Shown in pieces: positions 33,424 to 41,714 of a DNA stretch of 64,000 nucleotides. The notes below the pieces were generated by a model. That model ran no database searches. It saw nothing but the letters and a program-made list of their open reading frames with translations, and was not told where the DNA came from. A program made the translations under genes and the position numbers. Location: assembly GCA_030144725.1 (NCBI GenBank), contig JASKMD010000003.1, forward strand, positions 15,516,582-15,580,581, written 5' to 3'. Position 1 is the stretch's first letter. Each line of letters opens with the position of its first letter. The stretch comes from Haematococcus lacustris (Eukaryota; Chlorophyta; Chlorophyceae; Chlamydomonadales; Haematococcaceae).

Positions 33424-34230
33424 TGTGCCTCCTCCCCGCTCCAGCCTAGCTTGGCCCTGGCTGCCTTGGCGTACAGCTTGACAATGCGCTCTGCAGGTCA
33501 GGTCAGGTCAGGTCAGGTCAGGTCAGGTCAGGTCAGGTCAGGTCAGGTCAAGTATAAGGTCAGGTATAAGGTCAGGTCCAGGTCCAGGTCCAAGTCTAGG
33601 GTCTAGTCACCATCATTACTTGCCTGGGTTGGAGTAGTGCTGCTGCATGGCCACCGCCAGCTGCATGGAGTGTGCGTCGATGGTGTTGTGGAAACCCGTC
33701 AGTTTGATGCTGCCCAGCTCCTGCAGCTTGGCCAGCAGCGCCTGGTTGTTGGGGTCCTCAAATGCGGACATGAGCATGGGGTGGCGGTTGGGCCCAAGGC
33801 GCCGCTGCAGCTGGTTGTAGCATGTCTTGAAGTTTGGGTTGGCGAAGAACTTGCAGAAGTCCTTGAGCTGCCTGAGCATCAGGGGGTCCTCGCAATCAAG
33901 GGGCAAGGGAGGGCCAGTGGGTGCTGCGGGTGCAAGGGCTGCCAGGCGGGCGCTGCAGCGCCTTTGGGGGGGTTGCGTGATTGGCTCAGGTTCTGACTCT
34001 GACTCTGACTCTGACTCACAGTCAGACTGTGGCTCTGGCTCTGAGCCACAGTCTGACTCGGAGTCAGAGTCAGTGTCAAACTCCATGCTGGCAGGCTGGG
34101 CAGGTGCTGGCTGGGCAGTGGCCCGTGGGGGGAGTGGGGGTAGGGGGGGAGCATCAGGGGGTTGGGGAGGCTGCACGGCTGGAGGCTGAGGGGCGCTGGC
34201 ATATCCCGGGGAGGGGTAGCCAACCAGGCA
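33424..34230 (-). pseudogene. Fanzor copy 3, exon 2 to start of exon 3
   Basis: Reads from 34230 leftward: Pro-rich and Ser/Asp/Glu-rich tract, EDPLMLRQLKDFCKFF block, then HYSNP at the same GC donor as copy 1, the GGTCA/CCTGA intron array (about 33490-33605), and the first 20 or so codons of exon 3 before a sharp break at 33424. Its upstream part lies at 53748-54250, because a Dualen-type retrotransposon sits between. All RuvC sequence is missing, so it cannot encode a nuclease. Confidence 0.9.
34217..34230. repeat. 14-bp target-site duplication of the plus-strand Dualen, left
   Basis: TAGCCAACCAGGCA, identical to 53748-53761 at the other end of the element. Fanzor sequence continues on the far side of both copies. 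Confidence 0.9.
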
Positions 34231-34379
34231 TAACTGTCCTACCTAACTTTCTAAGCGATTTTTCTCTTGCTTGCTTACAGGTCTCCCCAAGCCACTAGCT
34301 ACATCGTGCTCGGCGCAACGCGACGAGCCGAAAGAGCATAGTGAAGTTGGTCAACGTCCAAGGTCGGCGGTACAGGACG

Positions 34380-34962
34380 ATGGTGAAGACGGCTACGGTG
34401 TTTGTGTTTGCTTGCCTGATTGTTCTTCTCCCGGGAAATGTTGCAACCTTTTGGGACCGACTCATAAACGTGGCCGACACGACAGTGGCAACAGGACAGG
34501 ACCCCTTGGGGGCGGTGACCGGCCCTGCGTGGGTCGAGCGTGACATGATAGGATCATTCCCAACTGAGTTCGCACATTTACAAGTATGCAATCGGCTTCA
34601 ATTGACTCGAACGCCTCAAATGGCCTGGATTCCCATAACGTACTCCCGCTCGAGCCTAAATGGCCGAGACGCGGAAATGCCAATGTCTGTATGCCACCAC
34701 CAGGTCGACAACAAAACCCAGGAGACGCAAGCTCTGCAAGACGCCATTAGACAACCAGACAGAAGGCACAGGAACGCTACTTCCCAGCTCGCCAAGAAAG
34801 GTATTTGCTGCATTGACAGAGGTCCGTGCACTAGCCTGAACGAGACTGTGCCTAACGACCACACCTGTGCCCAGTGCTACACCACAAGGAGCAGCAACTG
34901 GCTAGCTACCAGAACCAGGCACCCACACACCCACAGCAACCAATCAGAGGACGAACAGCCCA
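34380..34962 (+). CDS. Dualen polyprotein, N-terminal part (interrupted)
   Basis: First ATG of the element (34380) opens with MVKTATVFVFACLIVLL, a hydrophobic stretch after a Lys that looks like a signal peptide or signal anchor. About 170 residues follow with several Cys and N-x-S/T sites (NAT, NET), ending in SNQSEDEQP. The frame is broken at 34962 by the nested element and resumes in phase at 41715; the intact copy at 63138-63160 shows the two parts joined. No domain recognised. Confidence 0.7.
34950..34962. repeat. 13-bp target-site duplication of the nested Dualen, left
   Basis: GACGAACAGCCCA, repeated at 41702-41714. The uninterrupted site is visible at about 63138-63150, followed directly by ATTACC. 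Confidence 0.9.
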
Positions 34963-37900
34963 GAAGAAGAAAGAAGAAGAAGACTACTCCGGTATTCACC
35001 GGCGTGCATTAAGGGAGGAGCTACCGCCTGGGGCGCGGCCTGCTCCCACCAATCAAGCAGGAAAAGAGGCAACCCCCCTACCCTCCATCCCTCTTAGTAG
35101 CCCTGAGTCTGTAGCTTGTCTTTGCGATGGAGTGGGCTGTCTCCACTGCGTGTCTTGTTAGCTTGTGTAACAGTTTAGTAGTGTTGCCTTGTGAGACCCC
35201 CAAGGCCAGGAGGTGTTGCCGTGTGTGTGCTTCATACGTTATGCCACCTATGCCAAGGAGGATAGGTCTAATCTCAACCATGTGGCCTTCCTTGCGTAAG
35301 GTTTGAGCTAGATTGGTGTGTTGGTTGAGTGCCCTGTCTAATTGATCCGTCCACCTTGAGTCCGAGCAGTACTTGATTTCTATGATGGTGACCCGTTTTG
35401 TGACTTTGCCGCTTTTGCCCGCCTTCGCTTGCGGCGTCACCATGAGTATATCTGGTCTAGTGGTGTTTTTGGTTGCCGCTGTTTTCAGTCCGAGTGCTCG
35501 TAGCGTTGTGTGTAGTGTGTCGTTAGGGAGGTCAAGGTTTTCCTTCGCGCCCTTCTCCCAGCTGCCGGTGTCCGCAAACCGGATGTACCCGCCCAGGGTT
35601 CCCTTGCTGATAGCTTTGACGATGAGGCGGCCGGCCCCGTTGTGCCTTTCTTGCACAAGCGGTAAGGTCTCGCTGCAGCCCGAAAGGAGGTGAGTGGCAC
35701 TGTCGGCTTCCCCGCAAAGTGGGCAACGGTCGTCAGTCGCCCGTTTCCAGCGCAGAGCTAGCTTTTGGTTGTAGAGCCCGCCGGTGCGGTAGAGTAGGGC
35801 AGTTCGTTGTGCGTGGGTGGAGATGTGCGCGTCGGTCATCACTCTTTCGCCCGCGCCTGGTGCTGCGACCTTCGTGATTTCTTGGGACATCAGGTAGTAG
35901 ATGCTGTCTTGGTTGGCAAGGCCAAGCTTGTGTTTGCGGTGCATATGTGCTCGCACGCTTTGGCGGCAATCCGGCAATGGGGCGGGGATTTCGCCTTCGG
36001 CTTCGTTGCTGAGCCAGGTGTTGGTCTCTTTCCGTGTGGTCGGGTGGTAGGCCGGGGTGTTGGCAAGCTCTGGGTGTAGCGCCGCGTGCTTGGCGAGGGC
36101 ATCGGCGCCTTCGTTGCCGATAATTCCCGAGTGGGCCCGGACTTTGTAGAAGTGGATCGTGACGGGGCTATCGATGATAAGGGTAGCGATCGCGGTCAGG
36201 ATGTCGTTGTGCCTGTGTGTGATGAGCGACATCGGGTTAGCGAGGGCTCGGCGGATCTGGTAGATAGAGCAGAGGCTGTCGGTGGCGATGCGTTTGGCCC
36301 CCGCTGTGAGTGCCGCGTGTATCGCCGTGAGTTCCGCCTTGTTAATGGTGTTGCTTTCTGGGTCGTCCAGGGCGACGGTGATGAGGACGTTGGTCTCCGG
36401 GATATAAACCCCCGCCCCGACGCTCGCTGGGGCTGCCCCCGAGGTCTTAATGCAGCTGCCGTCCGAGTACGCGAGCGTGGCCCATTCGGTGATGGCCATC
36501 CGTGGTTGCGTCGTGGAGTGTTGCGTGAGCTGTTGGTGGCTGCGTTGGTGCCCCGCGGTAGGGAGGTCCCTGTCCAACGGCAAGCGCATGTGTTGTTTGT
36601 GGCCGCTGGGGGGTGTGGCCGGCTGGCTTTGATTCGTGGGTCTGTTGTGGATTGGGTGTGTGTCTCGTTGAGGGTGGAGGGCAGTGGCAGTGCTAGCCAG
36701 CCATGCTTGGGGGTTGCCTTTGGTGACGAGTTGTTGTCCGGCTGCATTCCAGATGACGTAGATGTGGAGGGTGGCGTGCTTGCCTGACTTGGTGCAGCTG
36801 GTCTTGGTGGGGGGTATGCTTGCCAGGTGCTGGCAGTATTCTGGGTAGCGTCTTAGGGTGTCGATGTGTTTGGGGTAGGAGATGCCCTTTTTCCCAGGGA
36901 TCAGCACGATGGTGGCCATGGCCTCCTCCTGGGTAGCTGAGTGTATAGCATGGTTGACGCATTTCAGGGCCACCGCATCGTCTGCCGGTACGTTCCATGT
37001 GGATAGCCCAGTGTGGCGTACCAGTAGGCAGTTGTGGTGTGCGCCAAAGGCCGTGTCATTGATGTCAGGGCTCCAGTAGGTAGTAGTTTCCGGTCTAACT
37101 GTGAGTGGATCAGCCCACCTTTGGACGGTGCTAGTGAAGGATCGTGTGGTGTGCAGGGTGGTAAGGGCCCTGTCCTGTGCCACCCTCATGGGGTGGTGGC
37201 TGCTCTGTGTGTCCTGTCTCCTTAGGAGGGCAGCTACTTCTGTGGCCAGGTTGCGTGTGTGTGGTGTGTGTTGTAGCCAAGCGTGTAGGTGTTGGTGTTG
37301 GTCTTTTGTCAGGAGGCCAATCGTGCGACCCGACTCGTCGTGGACCGTGACGTGTTGCACTAGGTCGTGCTGTGGCATGATGGGCTCTCCCGTGCTGAGG
37401 CTCATCGCGGGGGTGGTCATGTGGGGGTGAAGTTGGAGGAAGGTTTCGCACTTGCCCGTCCCGATGATGTCCGTCTGCGGGTTAATGGGGTAGGTGTGGA
37501 AGGTGGCCTTCGAGTGCAGGTTGGTGCACCGGGGTAGCCAGGTGTGCGGGTCCGGTAGGCCCTGTCGGGTGTGGGCCGGCAGGTGCGTGTCGGGCCTCGC
37601 ATGTCTGGCCTCTTGTATCTGCCTGTTCTCCTCGTCGTAGACGCTGCGCTTTGCCATGTAGTCCAGGTGTGCCGTGATGAGCGGCGCCGGTTCAAAGGTG
37701 GGGTGCCAGTGTACTCGTATGAGGTCCGAGTGCGCTGACTGACGCATGGTAGTCTTGAAGTCATTGCTACCAAACTTGCATATAGGGCACAACCAGTAAC
37801 CTGGTTCCTTGTGCCCTGACAGGTGGGCTTCCTCAAGGCAGGCTGGGTGGTAGGCCCTCTTGCAGTTGTGGCACGTTGGGCTGTCTCCTCTTGGTAGCCA

Positions 37901-40900
37901 GCACAGCTCACAAGTGCACACGTCCTTCGCTTCTTCCCTGCTGATGGGTTCTATGTGTGTGGGTGTATAGCCTTCTTCTGCACACAGTGGTAATGCCCAT
38001 CTATCTATGACTGTGGGCTTCCAGTGCACCTTATAGTAGTTTTCCTTATTGATGCCGTCCCATTGCCAGCCATCTATGCTGGTTATGGCCTCTTGGTGGC
38101 CGTACATGGCCCCTAGTATGCAGCCTAGGTTCTTGGGTTTACATCGGCAGGCTTTGTCCACCTTCCAGCTGGACAGGCCTGGGAGGTCAAGGCCTACTAT
38201 GCGCACTACATCTTGCGGGATAGTTTGGGTCTGTCTGCCCTCATTGTTCCGTTTCGTGCCCGCCTTGGGTGGATTGGGCTTCGTTGGGGCCGATTGTGTT
38301 GCCCGTTGCTCTCGTTTCAGCAGTCGTGAGCTCGTCCGAGTGGCCTCATGGGCTGCGGGTGGCGCTGCGGCCCGGTCCGCCGTTGCTGGTTGAGTTGCAT
38401 GTATGACCGCATACGCTTTCATATCCATATAGCGTGTTCTGGTGTCTGGCACTGCGGGTGTGGGCGCAAGTTCCGTGAGGCCCGCGGCCCAGGTTGTGAT
38501 TTTGCGTTGGTCGGGCGGAAGATCGAGCGATGTGTTGCGGCTGTCTCGGATTGCACGCGTTGCGGTCGCGTCTGGGCATGAGGGTTGGGCCGCCATGGCC
38601 GCGAGTTTGTTGAGGGCGATGATGTGCTTCTGCTTGACCTTTTTCCCGTACTGTGATGTGAGCATGCTACCGGTGATGATGTGTGTGTTGCCCTTGCAGC
38701 TGAGCTCAGAAGCGTGCGTGATGCCTAGGCTTCTGAGGCAGGTGATGCTGGCGCTAACGACGTCGTGTGCTTGAGAGCTGCTGGCTTGTGTGATGAGGCG
38801 GCCGAGTGTTTGGCATTCCTCATGGTAGAGAGGTAGCCCCTCTTCCGTGGCCGACAACCCGGATATAGAGGCATAGACTAGCTGCCGTGCCCTAAGGGTA
38901 TGATGAAGGAGGGTGAGCATGCGGTGTCCTTGTGTGCTAGCCTGGGCACTGAGCCATGTGATTTGTTTGTGCAGCATGCTCCTCGATATGTGGGCGTGTG
39001 CCGCATCTGTGGACTGCAGGCTGTGTGTGAGGGCTGTCGTGTTGCGGGCGTGATACTCTTGGGCAGTGGAGCTAATGCCTATGCCTAGTCTGCCAGCGTC
39101 CTCTCTTATGATGGCATTGGGCGTTCCCAGGGGGAGTCTGAGTTTGAGCTTGACGCATTGGTTGATGGACCTATCGTACAGCTCAAGGTCCCCCGGGGTG
39201 CAGGGCACGGCACAGAAGCTGTAGGCTAGGCTGGGTATGATGGCCGTGCGAATGATGTGTATGGCCTGTCTAGCGCTAGCAAAGGAGCGTCTGAGTCTCT
39301 CGAGTTTTTGGCGGAGCTGGGTGATCATAGCGGTGTGTTGTGGTTTCCAGTCCAGCGTCATGGTGATGAGCACACCCAAGTAGGTGAAAGGTGAGGTCGG
39401 GCGGTGGTAGGTGACGGGTTTCCCTTGTAGGCTGACGGTTTGGAGTTGTTGGCGGGCCCGCTTGTCCGCTTCGGCCGCGTTGCTGCACATGCCAGTTTCA
39501 ACCGAGTGATGAAGCGCCGCGGTTGCGAGGGTTTTACTGTGTGAGATGACGAGGTGACCCCAGTCCGAGAAGGCTGAGAGTTTGTCTGCTTGGCATCGGA
39601 GGTTGCGAAGGGTGTTGCATAGTATAGCGATGTCATCTGCATAGTCGATGCTGCTGACGGTGGCGCGTTCCCCGCTGTCGTCTGCTGCTGATTTGAATTT
39701 AAAGCCCCTCGCGCCCACTTGCAGCCACCGCAGGAGGGGTTCGATGTAGATGAGAAATAGGAAGGGCGAGAGGGAGTCGCCTTGTATGGTGCCCCGGTTG
39801 ACGGGTACCGGGTCAGTATGGCCGTACGGGGTTTTAAAGCGCGTTGTGGCGCCCGTGTATAGGTCCTTCACTGCGTCAGTCGCGTCCGTGGGGAAGCCAA
39901 GGTCGTGCATGATCCATAGCAGTTTGTCTTGGCAGGTGGTGTTGAATGCACTGGTGAAGTCGACCAGGAGCGCGTAAATATCTGCCTTGGCCAGTTTAGC
40001 ATCCTCAAGAGCCATGACAAGCATCTGCAGCTGTTGCGTGGTGTTCCTGTGGGAGCGGAACCCAGCCTGGTTCTTGCTGAGCATCCCATTAGCTTCAGCA
40101 TACTCAGACAGCGTCTTGGTAATGAGGCTGGTCCATAGCTTATAAACGGTGTTGGCTAGGCCCACTGGCCTGTAGGAGTTAAGGTCCGTTTCTTGCCCTT
40201 TGTCCTTGTAGAGCAGGCATGTGTCACTGGTCTTCCACGTGGTTGGTGTGCAGCCGGTGGCCCACATGATGATGAACAGCTGGTGGATGGTGTCCCTCAT
40301 CTCCCATGGCAGCATCTTGATGATTTCGTTTTCCACACCGTCTGGTCCCGGTGCCTTGCCTCCTGCCAGCCTGCTGAGGCATTCTTGGAAGCCTGCCTTG
40401 TCCATGATGGCTGTGTGCAGCCAGTGTATGTTTTGGCATGCGTGCATTGCGAAGGCGTCGTCTGCTTTGGCGCGAGCCCACGGGTAGTTTCGTGTCTGTG
40501 TGTTAGTGTAGTTGCCAGTCTTGGGGGCCGGGGCCGATAGCTTCTGCCCGTATGCGGCGGTTATTATCCGGTTTAGGTCGGCAGGGGCGGTGCATATGGT
40601 CTTGGTTTCAGAATCGGCTAGCGCCTGCAGGCCTCTGTGGTCGGTGCGGGACGGGCGTAGGATACGTTTGTTAGCCTTCTTGGGCTGGGTGCTTATCAGT
40701 TGTTGCATTCTGACACGAGCTTGTGCGATGGCGAGTGCAGAGTCATCGTCATCGAGTTGGTGGATTTGGTCGCGGTACGTATTGGTCAGTTGGGCGAGCG
40801 CGGCCTGCACGTGATTTTCAGTTGGGTCTTCATCCTGTCGCGCTTGCACCGCGTCCCTGATCTCATCGTTTATCGCATCTGTCCCTGAAATGAGTTCGTC

Positions 40901-41701
40901 GATTGTCGGGTGCACGTTGGTTTGCTTAAAGAGGGAGTTAGCCTTCCGGCTGAGGTCTCTAGTGGTCTTAAGTTTTCTGCCCAGTGCCAGTCTAATCCTG
41001 CACATGGTCCTGCGTTGGTAGTGTTGGCCTCCCCTCGTGAGGGTCTTAGTGTTGCATGTCTTTATAGCTGCTGTCCTGCAGGTTTGTAGGAGGTGTGTAA
41101 GCATGGTGGCTGCTGTGTCTACAGCTTCCCTGGCCGGGCGTCCTGCCACTGATGTCAGACGTTGTGGTTGTTGAGGGTTGGTCTTGCCCAGTGTAGCCAG
41201 GTGGTGGGTGGCCTCTGTGTATATGGGGGCTAAGAAGGCTGTCAGTTCCGCATGCAATTGTGGGACGCCTGAGCTGGGTTGTTGCACTGCCAGGCGGTAG
41301 GCTTCCCTGTCCTTATTGGTAATGGGGGTGGTGAGGAGAGTGTGGCTATGTTTCGGTAGTTTGTGTGGGGCTGCCAGGTCTAGGCCCAGGCGGGCTGTAT
41401 TCAGTGTGGCAGTGAGTGGTCTGTGGTCGCTCAGATAGACGTTGGTATCGACGTGCGTGCGGTGCTCAGGTCCGTGTCTTGCGTCGCGTGTTAGGATAGC
41501 GTCGATGCGGCTGGTGCAGTGCGGTTGCTGGTAGGTCCAGGCCCGGTCGCCGGGATCAGCTTCCTTCAGGTGCATTTCAGTGGCGAACCCCCTCATCATG
41601 CTGTCTTGTGTGTATTCGGTGTGCTCGGAACGATCCTCTGTTTTCATCGTGGCGTTAATATCTCCCGCCAGGATGAGTGAGCCGGGCAGATGGCCCGTGG
41701 C
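34963..41701 (-). mobile_element. 5'-truncated Dualen relative, nested, minus strand
   Basis: A 6.7-kb insertion with a 13-bp target duplication. Its 3' end (left side) carries the same CCGG-type hairpin and TTC tail as the plus-strand element. Its 5' end is cut inside the AP endonuclease domain, just before the LILAGDINA motif, the usual result of incomplete reverse transcription. It differs from the plus-strand element by many substitutions, so it came from another source copy. Confidence 0.92.
35078..41701 (-). CDS. Dualen polyprotein, 5'-truncated but open: partial APE, RT, PHD, RNase H, CCHC, RLE
   Basis: About 2200 codons remain open without a stop. From the right: end of the AP endonuclease (GDINAT, SRIDAIL, SDHRPL), RT with GGKAPGPDGVENEI, LLVDFTSAFN and YADD (39632-39643), PHD finger C4HC3 (about 37780-37915), RNase H with AYSDGSC and AELTAIHA (about 36060-36480), CCHC knuckle CPLCGEADSATHLLSGC (about 35670-35725), and the RPD...EIKYC restriction-like endonuclease core (about 35365-35465). 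The apparent N-terminal 20 residues upstream of 41701 are host sequence read antisense, so no native start exists; it can be expressed only by fusion. The 2A motif, Josephin domains and repeats are absent because of truncation. Confidence 0.9.
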   Translation of the reverse strand, partial: ATGHLPGSLILAGDINATMKTEDRSEHTEYTQDSMMRGFATEMHLKEADPGDRAWTYQQPHCTSRIDAILTRDARHGPEHRTHVDTNVYLSDHRPLTATLNTARLGLDLAAPHKLPKHSHTLLTTPITNKDREAYRLAVQQPSSGVPQLHAELTAFLAPIYTEATHHLATLGKTNPQQPQRLTSVAGRPAREAVDTAATMLTHLLQTCRTAAIKTCNTKTLTRGGQHYQRRTMCRIRLALGRKLKTTRDLSRKANSLFKQTNVHPTIDELISGTDAINDEIRDAVQARQDEDPTENHVQAALAQLTNTYRDQIHQLDDDDSALAIAQARVRMQQLISTQPKKANKRILRPSRTDHRGLQALADSETKTICTAPADLNRIITAAYGQKLSAPAPKTGNYTNTQTRNYPWARAKADDAFAMHACQNIHWLHTAIMDKAGFQECLSRLAGGKAPGPDGVENEIIKMLPWEMRDTIHQLFIIMWATGCTPTTWKTSDTCLLYKDKGQETDLNSYRPVGLANTVYKLWTSLITKTLSEYAEANGMLSKNQAGFRSHRNTTQQLQMLVMALEDAKLAKADIYALLVDFTSAFNTTCQDKLLWIMHDLGFPTDATDAVKDLYTGATTRFKTPYGHTDPVPVNRGTIQGDSLSPFLFLIYIEPLLRWLQVGARGFKFKSAADDSGERATVSSIDYADDIAILCNTLRNLRCQADKLSAFSDWGHLVISHSKTLATAALHHSVETGMCSNAAEADKRARQQLQTVSLQGKPVTYHRPTSPFTYLGVLITMTLDWKPQHTAMITQLRQKLERLRRSFASARQAIHIIRTAIIPSLAYSFCAVPCTPGDLELYDRSINQCVKLKLRLPLGTPNAIIREDAGRLGIGISSTAQEYHARNTTALTHSLQSTDAAHAHISRSMLHKQITWLSAQASTQGHRMLTLLHHTLRARQLVYASISGLSATEEGLPLYHEECQTLGRLITQASSSQAHDVVSASITCLRSLGITHASELSCKGNTHIITGSMLTSQYGKKVKQKHIIALNKLAAMAAQPSCPDATATRAIRDSRNTSLDLPPDQRKITTWAAGLTELAPTPAVPDTRTRYMDMKAYAVIHATQPATADRAAAPPAAHEATRTSSRLLKREQRATQSAPTKPNPPKAGTKRNNEGRQTQTIPQDVVRIVGLDLPGLSSWKVDKACRCKPKNLGCILGAMYGHQEAITSIDGWQWDGINKENYYKVHWKPTVIDRWALPLCAEEGYTPTHIEPISREEAKDVCTCELCWLPRGDSPTCHNCKRAYHPACLEEAHLSGHKEPGYWLCPICKFGSNDFKTTMRQSAHSDLIRVHWHPTFEPAPLITAHLDYMAKRSVYDEENRQIQEARHARPDTHLPAHTRQGLPDPHTWLPRCTNLHSKATFHTYPINPQTDIIGTGKCETFLQLHPHMTTPAMSLSTGEPIMPQHDLVQHVTVHDESGRTIGLLTKDQHQHLHAWLQHTPHTRNLATEVAALLRRQDTQSSHHPMRVAQDRALTTLHTTRSFTSTVQRWADPLTVRPETTTYWSPDINDTAFGAHHNCLLVRHTGLSTWNVPADDAVALKCVNHAIHSATQEEAMATIVLIPGKKGISYPKHIDTLRRYPEYCQHLASIPPTKTSCTKSGKHATLHIYVIWNAAGQQLVTKGNPQAWLASTATALHPQRDTHPIHNRPTNQSQPATPPSGHKQHMRLPLDRDLPTAGHQRSHQQLTQHSTTQPRMAITEWATLAYSDGSCIKTSGAAPASVGAGVYIPETNVLITVALDDPESNTINKAELTAIHAALTAGAKRIATDSLCSIYQIRRALANPMSLITHRHNDILTAIATLIIDSPVTIHFYKVRAHSGIIGNEGADALAKHAALHPELANTPAYHPTTRKETNTWLSNEAEGEIPAPLPDCRQSVRAHMHRKHKLGLANQDSIYYLMSQEITKVAAPGAGERVMTDAHISTHAQRTALLYRTGGLYNQKLALRWKRATDDRCPLCGEADSATHLLSGCSETLPLVQERHNGAGRLIVKAISKGTLGGYIRFADTGSWEKGAKENLDLPNDTLHTTLRALGLKTAATKNTTRPDILMVTPQAKAGKSGKVTKRVTIIEIKYCSDSRWTDQLDRALNQHTNLAQTLRKEGHMVEIRPILLGIGGITYEAHTRQHLLALGVSQGNTTKLLHKLTRHAVETAHSIAKTSYRLRATKRDGG

Positions 41702-41714
41702 GACGAACAGCCCA
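41702..41714. repeat. 13-bp target-site duplication of the nested Dualen, right
   Basis: GACGAACAGCCCA, identical to 34950-34962; the plus-strand element resumes immediately after. Confidence 0.9.

Noticed and set aside
34231..34380. Splice acceptor (TTGCTTGCTTACAG) in the Dualen leader as evidence of a host 5' exon
   Set aside because: The sequence is identical in both element copies and lies within the element; no donor could be matched upstream.
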